From positions 1-64,000 of the forward strand of contig NZ_CP053097.1 in assembly GCF_013008815.1 (NCBI RefSeq): a DNA stretch of 64,000 nucleotides, written 5' to 3'. Origin of the DNA: Mycoplasma miroungirhinis (GTDB taxonomy: Bacteria > Bacillota_I > Bacilli_A > Mycoplasmatales > Metamycoplasmataceae). This document shows, piece after piece, positions 32,471 through 47,211 of this stretch (the stretch's first letter is position 1; the number at the start of each line of letters is the position of its first letter). The notes under the pieces were generated by a model. It did no database searches and was not told the origin of the DNA. It saw nothing but the letters and a program-made list of their open reading frames with translations. A program made the translations under genes and the position numbers.

Positions 32471-35400
32471 ATGAAAAATAAACAACCAAACAATAACCTC
32501 AAAAAATCATTCAATTGAAGAACAGTTGTATGACCTAAATATGTAATATCACTTGCAACAATAGCTTTAGCATCTGCTATAACTATTGGAATTTTAAAAT
32601 ACAATTCAACACTTTCAAATTTACAAGAAGGTTTTGAAAATAATTTATTAAAAAATAAATTCGTAGATCCTAAAGTTGGTGCTAAATTAACATTTGTTAA
32701 TAGTGACAAAAATCGTGACATTGCTGCATTTGATCCTGCAAAAGGAGAAAATGGTCAAGTTTTCTATAAAGATAAATGAATTGAATACAATGATTTTCTA
32801 AAACAATATTATGAAAAAAATCACGCAATGCCATTTTTAAATATTAAATATGGTATGTTTGATTTTTATAATGAATATATTGAAGCTGTTAGTGCAAAAG
32901 ATTTTTATGAATTTACGCAATGATTTATGCATAATGTTTCATGAGGACCTGAAATTATTACACTAAAAGAATTTTCTATTGTTAAAGGGGTAGAACTACA
33001 AGGAAATAATATAACTTTAGGTTCACACTCTAATCAAGATAAAGAATATACAACAATTAAATTTTTCCCTGATGCTTTCTTTGGTTCAATTCCATTACAT
33101 AGTACTTTAAGTGGACCAGGTAATGCAAGTGATTCGCTTTTATATAGAATCAATAAAAAGTTATTGACTTTTCCAGAATTACAACAATTTTTAGATAATG
33201 TAAATGAATATAACTCATTTACTAATATTTCTAATGAAACAGTTAAACAACAAACTTTTAGAACAATTAGTGATAAAAGAAATTTAATTGGAAAAGAAGT
33301 ATTTGTTGTTAAAGGTGATTTTAAAGAAAAATTAACAAAAGAAGCTTATAGTTCAATTGAAAAAATTAGATTAGAATCTAAATCAGATTATATTTCTTTA
33401 GTGTATGCAAATTCAGAACAAGAAGCTAAAGAAAAATTTGCAGAATATGTAAAAAAATATTCATCAACTGATAAATTTGATACTTTAAAAAATTATAAAA
33501 ATTTCACTTTTGAAAAGAAAAAAATTATTAATGTTCTTAAAAGAGAAGATGATATTTCATTAAATTTAGGTTTTAGTGATAAACGTTTAACAATAATTTT
33601 TGAAGATGGAAAAAATTTAATTCTTTTTAACGATATTGAATCTGTAGAATACAAAGAAGAAAAAGATAATGATTCTAATTATGTTAAATACCAAAATGTT
33701 GAAAGTGTGGAACAAGGTTTAGATCATAATAAGAAAGCATTTAGTAATTTATCATCAGATATATCTTCAATTTTTACAAAATCTTTATCAAAAAATAGTT
33801 ATTTAACTAAAGAAGATTTCAATAAATTTGAAAATTATGTAAGAGATTTAGATAAATCAAAAGAAATTCAAGATCTAATTATTTCAAATAATAAATTAAT
33901 TCAAAAATCAGGTCAAAAATACAAAACAGAACTTCAATTATATAAAGAAGATAAACAAAAAAGTATTGAAAAATTAGCAGAACTAGATAAAGAATTAAAA
34001 GCAAAACAAGCACAAAAAGTTGAATTAGAAGCTGCAATTTCTTCTGAGACAGATGATCAAGCAAAAGAAAATAAAAATTATGAATTATACAAATTAGCAA
34101 TAGAAATTGAAAATATAAATTTAAAAATTTATCAATTTACTGATGCTCAAAAACTTTCTGAAGATAAAATAACTGAATTAAATAGCTTAATTCCAACTGA
34201 TGAACAAGTTGCTGAAGCTCATAAAAACATTATTGAACTTTCAAAACAAGATAAAGACTTAAATTTAGAAACTAAAAAACAAGAAATACTGAAAATCCTT
34301 AAAAAAGGATTATTTGAACCTGAACAATTAAAAGCTTTAATTGGTTTATATAAACTAAATTCAGTTGTTGTAGAATCAGAATTTAATAAAGATAAAAATG
34401 ATTTTGCTTCAATTGATGAAAAAGTTGAATATATTAAAAAATTACATAATTTTATTATAAATTATCGTCCTCAATATAAACAATATAATGAAATTCTTAG
34501 CGGAGATATTTATGCACAACTTCAAAAAGAAGATGACAAGTATATTTTATACTCAGCTGATTTAGGATATACTCCAATTCAACTAATTGCAGTTGATGAA
34601 TTATTAAAATTATCAAAAGATTATCAAATTAATTGACGTGAATATTCAAACCTAAATGGATTTATGCGTTCACAAAAGGATGATAATCCTAAAGGTTTTT
34701 ATTTATATTCAAAAAATATTCATTCAATTGAAAATGATTTTAGTACTGAAGATTTAACTATTAAAAAATATGAAAATTATCAAGAATTAGTTAAGGATGT
34801 TGATAATTATCTAAACAATGAAATTAAAAAACCTGAAGATACCCAAATACAAGATAGATATTCAAATATAAGAAGACAATTAACTGAAGAAAAAGCCAAA
34901 ACCGATGAATTATTTAAAGATCCATCGACTGTAACTGATGCAACAACTAAAGCTGCTATAATATCATTACAAAAAGCATTTTCCATTGCAAAAAAACAAA
35001 AACTTGCAATAGATCAAGAAAAACAAATTCAAACAAAAGAAAACACTGAACAAAATAAAGTTCAAGAAATTGTAAAATCTTATAAAGACAACCCAGAATT
35101 AATTCAAAAAGAAAAAGAAATTAAAGATAAAATTTCTAAAACCAATTTAGATGATTTATTTTCAGAATTTCAAAAAGAACAAGAAAAAGTAACTGATTTA
35201 ACAGAAGAATATAATGAAGATATTCAAGCTTTAATTCGTATTATTACATTAAAATCATTTGTTGACTATACCGATGATAAAGGTGAAAAAAGTTTATATA
35301 AAGAAATTGAAAATATTATTATAAATGACGATGTGTTATCAACTCATATTGATTCATTTAAAAAAGCAATGGATAATATTGATAATTTAAGACAAACTGT

Positions 35401-38400
35401 TCAAGAATCAAGAGATACTTACAAAATTAAATTATCTATTATCTTAAAAAATATATATGCAATTTTTAGTAAAATAGCAACCATAAATTCTAATTTACAA
35501 GCAGATTATGATGATTATGCAAAAATAAGATCAAATCTTTATGATCAAAAAATAAATGAAATTATTAAATCAATTTCTGATGCTGATTTTTCTGATCCAA
35601 AATTTAATGTTTACATGGAACAATTAATAGAAAAATCAAATAATGAAATTGAAACATTTAATATTGAAAATGAAAACTTTAACAAAAATTTAACTCAAAC
35701 TTTAACCAATTTCAAAAACTCACTTGATTATTTTAGAGAATTAGACAAAACATACTCAACAAATAATTTATCAGAAGTAATTACTGATTATTATTCAATT
35801 GTTTCTAATCCTATTTTTAAAAAATTGGGAAATTATGGTGATAGTGAAGGTCAAGAACGAAAATTCATTGGTACATTATTTAATTTTATAATTTCATATC
35901 AACACAAAAAATATGAAAAATATACAAATTTAATTGAAGAACAAGAAAAAGAAATTGAAAATCTAAAAGAACAACTTGATGATGAAAAAATTTCTGAAGC
36001 CAAAAAAATAGAGATACAAAAAGAAATTGTTAATTTACAAAATCAAATTCATTTAAATAAAGATTTAGCATCTTCAACTCATTATGAAGATGGAGATTAT
36101 TACTCAGAACTTGCAAATATTCAAGAATTAGCAGATGCTTGAGAATATGAAGATTTTGAAGAATCTGGTGAATTTGAATATGATTTTGAAGATCAAGATT
36201 TAGCAGATAGAAATAAAACATTAATTGATAAAATGAATGCTGATGTAACAAAATATACACGTTCAAGAGATAGACTATATGATTCAATTAAAGAGTATAA
36301 TAATCAACCTGCAAAATTAATTGAATCACTTTATACAAAAGCTGATTTATTTGAAAAAAGTAATCAAAAATACAATGAAGCTATAGAAGCAGCTGCAAAA
36401 GCGGCTAAAGAAGTAAAAAGAGTTTATACAAGACAATCGATTTTATTAGATAGTTTATTTCAAGATAAAGGACAAGAAATTTCAAATAATAATCCTCTAG
36501 TAGTTGCTAAATCAAAAATTGATTTATTAAATAAATTAACCAAATTAGGTATTGTCAAAAATGATACTGATGTTAATGAATTTGCAAAACACTACATTTT
36601 TAATGTTGAATTAAATGACATTAAAAAAGAAAATACTACTTTAACTTTTACTCTTAAAAATATACAAAAAAGAAATGGTGAAATAGTAACTAGCCAAGAT
36701 GCTTCAACATATTTAAATACTAAATTCATCAAATTTAAAGTAGATGCTAATGTTAGTGATGCTGTTGGTGATACAACATTAGAACAAGTAAGAGAATTAT
36801 TAGATGTAGCAGGTTATAAAGCTGTTATCCAACCTTATTCAATTAAAGAAGAAGGAAGCAAAATTATAATTGATGATAATGGTGAAACTAAAACTGTTCC
36901 TACATATAGTATTTTTGTAGAAGCATATGATGGATTTACCAAAACATTATTAAATAAAGTTCCATGAGTTGGAGAGTATTTAGAAGGAGAACATTTAGTT
37001 ACAAATTTAAATGAAAAAGGTGAATTTGAATACAAATTAGAAAAAGGTTCATATTTAGGTTTAGATCCTGATTCTCGGATTGGTTTATGAGCAGTTCTTG
37101 CAATGAATGATCCTAATTTTAAAGGTATTGCAGTTGATTTTCTAAAATTTGTTGCAGCACACGAATATGGACATCATATGACATTAAATGCAGCTCAAGA
37201 TTTAGGAGATAAAGGACAAAAACCATTATATGGTTCAGCTTTAGTTCCTGGTTCAACTCCTAATATCAATAACTATTACTCAAGAAATGTTTTAGATTTA
37301 TATTTAAAAGCAAGAACACACTTAGGTTTAAACTCTTCTCCACTTTTAAATGAGCCAAATGTTGTTTCTGAAAACAATGAAGGTGAATACTTATTATATA
37401 ATCAACCTAAAAAGAATGAACAAGGTGAAATTGTTATAAATAAAGATACAGTTGAAAGCGGAAACGATATTTGAGGATATAAAGTAGGTAGTTCAGATCT
37501 TAAAAATGCGATGGAAAATAGTAAGCGTCGTTTCTTACAAACTTATGAAGGATTAGTTAAAGCAACTGAAGAAAGACGTAAAGAAAATGGTATTAATAAT
37601 AAAGAAGATCAAAAATGATTACAAGTATTTGATCTTTGATTAATGAATACATTAGATCAAAACTCAGGAACATTAAATCCAACAAAATATTCAGATGACC
37701 AATTCCCAGTGAAATACATGATTAAAGATAAAGATGGTAAATTGAAATTTACAAAAGCTTCTTTAGATATGTTAAGTGGAATTTTAAAAGATGGCCAAGG
37801 TAATTTCATTCAATTTGAAGATAGAAGTGGTGAACTAGTGCCAAAAATTGTTGAAGGTAGTTGAGATTCTGATAGTAAAGAATATAACAACATTTCAAAA
37901 ATATTAGTGTTTAATAAAGATGGAAGTCCAGTTATAAACGTACCTTTAAATGTAGATTTTAATAATCATAATGAAGATGAAAATCCATATGATCAAACTG
38001 GAGAAAGAAACGCAAACATAACTAAAAAATACATTAATGATAAAATAAAAGAAATTGAAGATACTATTAAATCATTAATTGTAAAAGAATTTAGTATTAA
38101 TGGTTGAGATTTTAGTACCACTAATACTTCAATTGAACCAAAAACAATTATTGCATATCCTTCATATGCTGAAATATTTACATCAGCAAATAAAAACTAT
38201 AATTTATCAATTTTAAAACCATATATTGATCATTTACAATCTAGAAATAGAGAAACAGCAACAATTACACCTGAGTATATAGTTGCTAAATATTATGCAG
38301 ATGATGGAACAGTTTTAAGAGATAGAATTCACCACATTGGTGATTCAAAAATTAGAGATGTTTTACAAGAAGATTTTTATTTAAATCCATTCGAAGAAAA

Positions 38401-40678
38401 AGGTAAAGATAATACAACATTTACTGATATATTAATTTCAATGTATTTAGCAGAAGGAGAAACATATCCAACTCTTGCAGCTGGAGCAAAACAAGTTTTA
38501 TGATTAGATAAAGATACACAATATTTACCTAACGTGAAATTAGAAAATGCATTTACAGACGGATTTTTAATTGATACATTTAATAAACAAACATTAAAAC
38601 AAATCAATCAATTACCTTTATTAAATTGATATGGACCATATACAAGATCATTAATTGGTATTGATATCAAAAATAATAGTTACTTAACAGTAAATGCAAA
38701 TGATGAAATAGTTTCAGAAAATCCTCAAGTTCCAGGATATCCAGCCTTCTGAGAAATGAAGTCTTTAAAAATTAATAAAAATACTCTTGCAAAAGATCCA
38801 TTGAATTCTTTATTTGATAGTTACTATCTTTTAAAAGATAATAAAAAATTATTTGATTTTGATCTAAAATTTTTAAATTATAATGATTTCTTTAATTTTG
38901 CAAGTGTTGATACTTTAAGAGCCAAATTAGATTCACAAGCTAAAGTTGTAAACTGAGATATTGATTACGTTGAATCTAAATTTGATATTGATAAATTTAT
39001 AAAAGGTTTAAAATTAGCATTATCACTTGATAATAGCTTATCTACTTCAGATAAATTAAAACTAAATAAATTATTAAGAGATAACAATCGTCAAGAAATA
39101 GCCAATGAAATAATGAGAAGATTTACTGAATCTAAATTAGCATTATTTATAAAAGATATTCCATTATCTACAATTAAACAAAAAATTGAAGAAAATAAAG
39201 ACAATCAACTAAGATATGCTTGAATTTTTGATAAAGATTTAGGTTATGCAACATTTAAATCAGAAGATGTTGTTGTTGGTAAAGATAATTTAGATGAATC
39301 TAAATGAGAAATGCCAGTGCAACAATTATTAAATACATATGATGAATTTGCAAAAGAAAATAATGTTTCTTTAGATAAATTCTCATTATTTGATGATTTA
39401 ATTTTAGATAATAAAACACAAATGTATTCAACACAACTTTTATATAACTTTAGATTATCAAAATTTGGTATGGATAGCATTTTATTATCATTTACAAAAG
39501 GTATAACTAAAAAACTAAAACCAACAGAAGATGTTGTAAATTACTTTAAAACTAAAACAGAACGTAAATTTAATGAATTTTTCTCAGATTATACTTATTC
39601 ATTTGCTGAAGTAATTAACCGTGATAATTTACAAATAACTTATTCACCTTCAACTTCAGAATTTAGAAATTTACCAAGTTTTATTACTAATGTAAGTGAA
39701 GCTACAACAGGTCTTGAATACGTTGTAGATGGTCAACCAACAGCTAAATGAAAAGATGCATTAATTCAATTCAAAGGGGAATCAAAACATACAATTCAAA
39801 ACACAATTGTTGATTATGAACAAAAATTAGATAATGAATTAAAACTAAGAGCTAATAAATTGAATCTAGATTACAGACCAAATGATATGGCCAATGTAGA
39901 TAATTTTTCAAGTGATCAAAATAAAAATTCAAATTATCTAGGTCAATTTAAATCAATTAACAATGGTTGATTTAAAGACCGTTGATACCGTGATATGTTG
40001 AATTTTAGATTATATGATGATGAAGGTATACCAATAGTTGATGATACTATCAGAATTAAAGATTTAGAAGGTAATGTTGTAAATAATAGAGCAAAAGCAT
40101 ATTGAGAATACTATATTCAATCACAAGGGGTAGGACACCGTAATATTTCAAACATTTGAAGACACACTGATAAAGATGCAGTTGCAATGTTTGGATATTT
40201 AAATGCAGAAGATGCTAAAAAAGTTAATTACTTAGTTTTTGAAGATATTCAAACTCATGAAAGAAAAACTTTAAAAATTAATAAAGAATTTAGTAGTAAT
40301 ATGTTCTATTACAAAACTCAAAATATTAACAATGAAAATGATATAAATGCACGTCATTGATTAAAAGATGAAGCTTATGATTATACAGATTCAAACGGAT
40401 ATCATAAAGGAACAGGATTTGTTGCTTGAGTAAGTGATTATGCAATTATGTCTAATTATCAAAATAAATTATTAGAACCAAATCATGAATACAAAATATA
40501 TTTCTCAGATTCAGAAGCTGGAAATATCACCTTAAAAATGGATTTAGGTAAAAACCAAAGTGTTTCAGAAAATGGTAAAACATTTTCTCAAGCACCAACA
40601 TCAATATATTTAAAAGAAATTGATGGACAACAAGTACCAGTATTACATGTAGGCGTACAATTTAACGGAACAAAATAA
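32471..40678 (+). CDS. Giant membrane-anchored PDxFFG protein, putative metalloprotease
   Basis: A 2735-residue protein, the largest here. A basic start and one membrane segment near residues 23-42 place the rest outside the cell. PDAFFG at 200-205 is the motif behind the mycoplasma family name PDxFFG. Two long coiled-coil regions follow (around 480-600 and 1140-1200), ahead of an acidic EYEDFEESGEFEYDFEDQD patch. FVAAHEYGHHMTLNA near 1560-1575 carries HExxHH, a zinc-protease signature, with further aromatic-rich domains to the end. All internal TGA codons read as Trp in one frame, so it is intact. It lies 8 bases before oppA. Peptide release for uptake is the inferred role; no protease activity is proven by sequence. 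Confidence 0.85.
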
Positions 40679-40686
40679 GGAGAACA

Positions 40687-43620
40687 ATGAAAGCAAAAAA
40701 ATTATTATTATTTACTTTGCCAGTAGCTACACTTGCTTTACCTGTAACAGTTATTGCATGTAGCAATGAAAATTCTAATGATACGATTTTAAATAAAGTT
40801 AGATCTATTCGTAAAGATTATGATTTAGGATTAGCAACTGATCCTATTAACTCATTAAATTATATTAAGTACCCTTCTGTTAATAAAATACTGCCTTCAT
40901 TAGTGGAATCACCATTAAAAAATGGACCTAATGAAGCTATTAAACGTCTAGCTAATATTCCTAAAATGAATTTAGGTTTATACCAAACTTCAGAAGATGG
41001 AACATTAGATACATATTTAGAAGAAAATCCTAATCCTGAAAATTCTGGTCAATTTTATTCATTAGATAACTTTGGTTCTGCACCAGGAACAATTGCAACT
41101 GATCAAACTGAATATCTTTCAGTTAATTCTGTAGTTACTCCATCAAATAAATTTTTATCAAGTAATATTTTATTAAATGATGGGCAAAGCAAATGAAGTA
41201 ATGGTGATACAGTTACTGCTGATGATTATATTGATGCAATGCACTATATTTTAGATTTAGAAACAGGTTCACAAAAAGTAACAACAATGTTACAAAGAAA
41301 ATTTAAATCTTCAAGTGAAATGATTGAAGCACAACAAAGATATATTCAAAAACATAATGTAGCTTTTAAAAATCCATTTGCTTATCCACCTATTAAAAAA
41401 GAAAATGGCAAATGAGTATATGATGTCTTTAATCCAAATTACAAACCATGAGCTAGTCAAAATGAAAATGATGAAGAAGATGTCAAAATAATTAAAGAAA
41501 CAGCTTTAAATTTAGGATTCTACTCAGGAAGAATGTATTGAAACTTATCAAATTATGAAGTTTTAAGCGCTATTCCTTATTCACCTGATTTTGATTTTGA
41601 AGCAGATGAAACAATTTTAATGTTACCTAATCCAGAATATTCACTTAAATTACATTCTGAAGAAGAACTTCAAGATATAGCACAAAGAATTCCAACAAAA
41701 GTTAAAAAATATTTATATTTTGATCCAAAACAAAAACCATCACAAGAATTTAAAAAATTATTAAATCAATCATATGAATTAAAACATAAATTAGGATCTA
41801 TTTCTTATGATCCAGATAATCCTCAAATTTATACAGAAGCAGTTAATAAACTTTATAAAAATTTAGTTCCAAACGGTCAAACTACATTAAATAATGATTT
41901 TGTAAAAAGATTAGAACCTAAAAAATATATGCAAAATAGAGTTTTAGCTCTTGATGAATATACTTTAAGAATTGCATATGATGAATATCAACCAACAACC
42001 ATTAATAATGCATATCAAGATATAAATTCTATGATAGTTCCAATTAATAGATTATTTGTTGAATCTATTGGTGGAATTAGAGAATTTGGACTAAAAAAAG
42101 AAAACTTCTTAACAAACGGGCCTTTTGATATTGATGATTTAGTTTTAGGACCACAAGGATATTTAGAATTAACAAAAAATAAACAATATTATTCAGCATC
42201 TAAAACTATTAGTAATAAAATCAAAATTTATTTCTCAAATGATGCAAACATTAATTCAACAATGTTTGATGAAGGATATATTTCAACTACAAGAATTCCA
42301 TCAGTTTTACAATGATCTTATTGATCTGATTTAAATAAACGTAAATATATGAACAAATCAACTGGATTTGGAACTATTGCTTTAGCATTTAATTTAGATA
42401 AAGAAACAAATGGTGATTCTTATGTTAATGATATTAATTTAAGAAATGCAATTTATTATGCAATTAATCGTAATGAAATGTTAAATATAGTTGGATGGAG
42501 TACATCATTTCCAGTTATAACTTGAACTGCTTTTGGTCAAGCCTCTTCAAGTTTTGGTGATGCAGTTGAATCTGGTTTTGATCACGACTATATGTATACT
42601 AAATATGGAAATTATCCAGAAAATGAAAATGATGAAAATAATTATTTAAATTCATTTATTTACAAAAAAGCAAAACCTCTAGCTCGAGAAAAAAAATGAG
42701 GTATTCCTATTCCAGTTCAAAACTATACACATATTGATCATATTTCTAAAACAATGCGTTTTGAAACAGTAGATAGAACAGATAAAGGATATCATCCAGA
42801 AGTTGCTAGAAAATTTTTAGATGAATTTAAAAAAGATCACCCTGATTTAAAACAAGTTACTTTAAAATATATTTCAAACTCAACTGATGAACAAAAAAAT
42901 GCTGGATTAGCGATAAAAGACTTTATGAAAAAAGCATTTGGCGATTATATTCAAATTGAAATTAAAAACTTACCCGAAAATGTTTATGAAGATTGAAGAA
43001 CTACAGGTAAATATGATTTACTATATCGTAACTTTGATGCATTTGGAAGTGATATATACTCATATATAAGAGTTTTCTTAAAACCAGATGAAATTAAATC
43101 AGAGCAACAAAAAACTACCGGATTTAGAAATAATCCTGCAGGTAGTTGAACCTATCATGAATTCTTTACCAAATTAGGTTACTCACGTGATGAAAATAAT
43201 AATTTAGTAATTAAAAACTCAGAAGATAAAAAGAAAATTGAAGAATTAAAACAAAGATTAAGAATTTTAGGAACAAAACCAAACCATCCAGATGTTTGGG
43301 ATAAAATTGTTGATCTTTCTGTAATGTACAATAATGAAGATATTAATGAATACACAAAACGTCATATGAAATTCTTAACAAGTCAATTTACTGATGAAGA
43401 AAAAGAACAAGGATGAACTGAAGTTATTGCTTTTTCAGTAATTGCTGGATTTGAAAAAATAGTAAGAGAAGCTGCACCCGTTATACCTTTAATGGAAGTT
43501 GATACTTATTGAGAAGTAACTCGTATAAATGGTTCAAGTAGTTTATATACTTACTCACTTCAATATGCTTATGATGTTTTAAATCCACCAGTAGCAACAT
43601 TACCAACATTAATTAAATAG
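40687..43620 (+). CDS. oppA: Oligopeptide ABC transporter substrate-binding lipoprotein
   Basis: A 977-residue lipoprotein, much longer than the 500-600 residues of typical OppA, as is common in mycoplasmas. The signal ends in VIAC with Cys25. The periplasmic-binding SBP_5 pattern appears as WSNGDTVTADDYIDAMHYIL near 170-190, and as LRNAIYYAINRNEML near 585 with a fold-closing region after it. It should capture peptides outside the membrane and hand them to OppBC. It begins 8 bases after the giant HExxHH gene with an AAGGAGAACA ribosome site and is followed by oppB after 7 bases. Confidence 0.9.
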
Positions 43621-43627
43621 GAGACAT

Positions 43628-44707
43628 ATGAAAACAAATATCACAAAACTACTCAAAGAAAAAAAATTGACTTTTATGAGTTCAAAAACTGTTGAAAAAC
43701 CTTCTTTTGTTGATTTTGCTCAAAAAATTAAACCAAAAACTTCAAAAGTAAGAGATGTTTTTAATTTTCAATCACAGTTGCTACGTTCATTAAAAAGATT
43801 ATTTATTATGGTGTTTGAGTTTTTTACCATTGCTTGAATCGTTGTTACAATTACATTTTTCTTAATTAATTCTATTCCGGGTTCAACAACACTTACAAGT
43901 GGTTTAGATGAAACATCTAAAAAAGCCATTGAAGCCACATATGGATTAGATAAACCATTATTCGATCGATATTTAATTTATTTACAAAACTTATTCAAAG
44001 GTGATTTTGGAATTTCATATTCTGTTTTCCCTGGACAAAGTATTAATGACTTTGTTTGAATTAGATTTTATAAATCATTTTTAATTGGGATATTTTCAGT
44101 TATGCTAACTTTAATAATTGGAATTCCAGTAGGAGTTTATGTAGGTATGAATCCTGATAAATTACCTGATCATATTGCAACTGTTGTGGTTTCAATCTTT
44201 TCATCAATTCCATCACTTGTATTTGCTTTATGATTATTATTAATTGGTAGAACATTACATATTCCATATATTTATGTAGAAACTGATATAGCAACATATG
44301 TTCTTCCTGGTCTTGCATTATCACTTGGTTCAATTATTGTGTATATTAAATATATAAGAACTGAATTAAATCGTGAATTAAATTCTCAGCATGCTAAATT
44401 CTGTTATTTAAAAGGATTATCAAAATCAAGATTTGTTTGAACTCATGCTTTAAAACCTTCATTATTCCCTATTGCTACTTTCTTTCCTGTTGTTATTTTT
44501 GGAAGTTTTATAGGAAGTTTATTCGTTGAACAAATATTCTTTATAACAGGTAGTGGAGGATTGTTATTAAACGCAATTACTTCAAAAGATTACAACATTA
44601 TCTTATTTATGGTGACATTATTTTCGTTAATTACAATTCTTTCATATACTACTCGTGATGCATTATATAAATTAATAGATCCACGGGTAAGAAGGAGTTC
44701 AAGATAA
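43628..44707 (+). CDS. oppB: Oligopeptide ABC transporter permease OppB
   Basis: A 359-residue permease. A cytosolic N-terminal tail of about 60 residues precedes six membrane segments. The start of the permease fold (FLINSIPGSTT, then YGLDKPLFDRYLIYLQNLFKGDFGIS) matches the OppB/DppB family. The EAA-type loop NSQHAKFCYLKGLSKSRFVWTHALKPSL contacts the ATPases. It forms the pore with OppC. The stop shares one base with the oppC start (TAATG), giving translational coupling. Confidence 0.96.
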
Positions 44708-45684
44708 TGAAATTCTTTAAAAAACAAACACATGTTTCACCAAATAATGAACACGGAAAAGCATTAGCACCTAATAAATTTATTCAACCAATTAATTATA
44801 AAAAATGAGAAATTATTGGTAATTTATTAGAATATCATGAATCACATAACATCAAAAAGCAACAAAATAAATGAATAGAACTATTTTATAGATTTTCAAG
44901 AAGTTTTGCTGGTGTATTTGGAATGGTATTATTTCTTTCAATTGTAATAAGTGCAATATTTATTCCATTTTTTACAAAAAGTCCTGACACTTTACATATT
45001 GAAAATAAATATCAAGGATTTTTTGAAGGTAATTCAATTTTTGGAACAGATTATTTAGGAAGGGATTTATTTGCTCGTTTATGATGAGGACTTAGATACT
45101 CACTTGCACTTGCATTAGTAACTACTATTATTCAAGTTTTTGTAGGTTTATTAATCGGAATTATGATGGGTCATTTTAGAATGTTTGATATTGTTATGAC
45201 TTATATTATTAAAATAATTTCAAACGTTCCTTCAATTATTATTTTAATTGTTATAACAATAGTTTGACAACCTACATTCTGAGTTATAGTTTTTGCTCTA
45301 ACATTTACTTCATGAACACATATAGCAAACCAAATGCGTTCACAAGTTTTAAGAGCTAAATCATTTGAATGAGTTTCAGCTTCAAGTGTTTTAGGAACAC
45401 CAACATATAAAATATTATTAAATTATTTACCTGTTGTTATTCCTTTATTAGTTACTGAAATAGTGTTTCACATTCCTGGTGTTATATTAAGTGAAACATC
45501 ACTTGCATTCATAGGTTTAAGTATTGATATACCAACACTAGGAAACTTAATTTCTGAAGGTGCAAAAGTATTTACAGCTTATCCAAGATATGTTTTATTA
45601 CCTTCAATGATGTTAGTTTTATTAACAACAACCATTCAATTAATTTCAACAAGTATTCAAGATTCATTATTAAGACAAAGATAG
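44707..45684 (+). CDS. oppC: Oligopeptide ABC transporter permease OppC
   Basis: A 325-residue permease with an N-terminal cytosolic tail of about 70 residues and six membrane segments. IFGTDYLGRDLFARLWWGLRYSL near 113-135 is the OppC/DppC hallmark. RAKSFEWVSASSVLGTPTYKILLNYLPVV is the EAA loop, and FHIPGVILSETSLAFIGLSIDIPTLGNLI follows as in the family. It pairs with OppB. It overlaps oppB by one base, and oppD follows after 9 bases. Confidence 0.96.
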
Positions 45685-45693
45685 GTAAAAAAT

Positions 45694-47211
45694 ATGAAAA
45701 ATAATATCCAAACAAATTGACAAAATCTTTCATATCAAGAAAAAATTGAATACTATGATGAAGTTTTACAAACAACATTAAAAACAGAAGCCAATTTAAA
45801 TAAAAATAGCTATACACCAATTTATCCTGAAGTAATTAAGAAATTAGCAAAGCCACATCCTAAAAATTTATTAGAAGTAAGAAAAGATAAAAATAAATCT
45901 TTTGTAAGAAATACAGTTGATTTATGAAAAAATTGAATTAATAAAACACAAAAATTATTCACTTTCAAAAAAAATTCTAATCTTTTTGATTTTCAAAAAT
46001 ATATTGATAATAGCACTGAAGATGTGATTTTAGGTAATAAATTTAAAGTTGCAGCAGAAATTAATGATATTTATTTAACTTTTAAAAACCCAGCCAATCC
46101 CAAGGAAAAAAATCTAGTTTTAAGAGGACCAAGTATAAAAATTTATGAAGGTAAAATTCATGCTATCATAGGTGAATCTGGTTCTGGTAAATCAGTTATT
46201 ACTTCGCTTTTATATGGTTTAACAGGTAATAATGCAATTATTGAATCAGGAAGTGTGAAACTTTATGGTTTAGAAGTACATAATTTCAACTTATATAATT
46301 GAGAAAAATCAAAACTTAGAGGAAGAATAGTTAGTGCAGTGTTTCAAAACCCAATGTCAATTTTAGATCCAACAATGAAAGTAGGAAGACAAATTACAGA
46401 AGGTATGTTAATAAATAAAATCGTTAAAACTAAAAAAGAAGCAGTTTCAGAAGCAATTAAATATTTAGAAATGGCTAAAATATCTAATCCTAAAAAAGTT
46501 ATGAATTTATATCCTCATGAACTTTCAGGAGGGATGATACAAAGAATAGCTATTGCTGCTATTGTTTCCTTAAAACCAAAAATTTTAGTAATGGATGAAC
46601 CTACTACTGCACTAGATCCTACTGTTCAAGCTTTAGTTTTAGATATTATTAGAGAATTACAAGAAACCTTTAATATCGCAATAGCATTTATTACTCATGA
46701 CTTAGGAATTGTTGCATCGATTGCTGAATTTATTAACATTATGTATGCTGGTCAAATTATTGAATCAGGTACTTGTGAAGAAGTTTTAATGCATCCTCAA
46801 CATCCGTATACTTGAGGTTTAATTTCATCAATGCCTGATTATAATAATGATGAAAGATTAAATGTTATTAAAGGAGCAGTTCCTTCATCATTAAATGAAA
46901 TTAAAGGTGATGCATTTGCAATTAGAAATGATTATGCACTAGGTAAAGACCTTGAAGAAGAATCAGATTTTTACTACATTTCACCAACTCATTATGTGAA
47001 ATCAAGTTTATTAGATAAAAATGCTCCACACTATTTACCACCTAAAATTATTCAAAATCTATGAAAAAGATATTTCAATAGATTACACTATCTTCATGAA
47101 GATATTTTTGTAAACCAATCAGATTATCAAAATGATTTAGAAAAAATGCATAAATATAACTTAGAAGTTACAAATTTAATTAATAGTGAGGTTCAAAATG
47201 GACAAGACTAA
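45694..47211 (+). CDS. oppD: Oligopeptide ABC transporter ATPase OppD
   Basis: A 505-residue ATPase with an unusual N-terminal extension of about 125 residues before the ABC domain. Walker A is GESGSGKS near 163, the Q-loop is in VSAVFQNPMSILDPT, the signature is LSGGMIQR near 279, and Walker B is ILVMDEPTTALD near 300. The C-terminal region has the HPQHPYTWGLISSMP stretch typical of OppD/DppD. It supplies half of the ATP-driven import power with OppF. Its 3' end overlaps oppF by 14 bases. Confidence 0.95.

Noticed and set aside
33879-34100. Minus-strand ORFs within the giant protein gene, rich in Leu and Ile
   Set aside because: They are mirror images of AT-rich coding sequence; codon bias follows the plus-strand gene and they lack ribosome sites.
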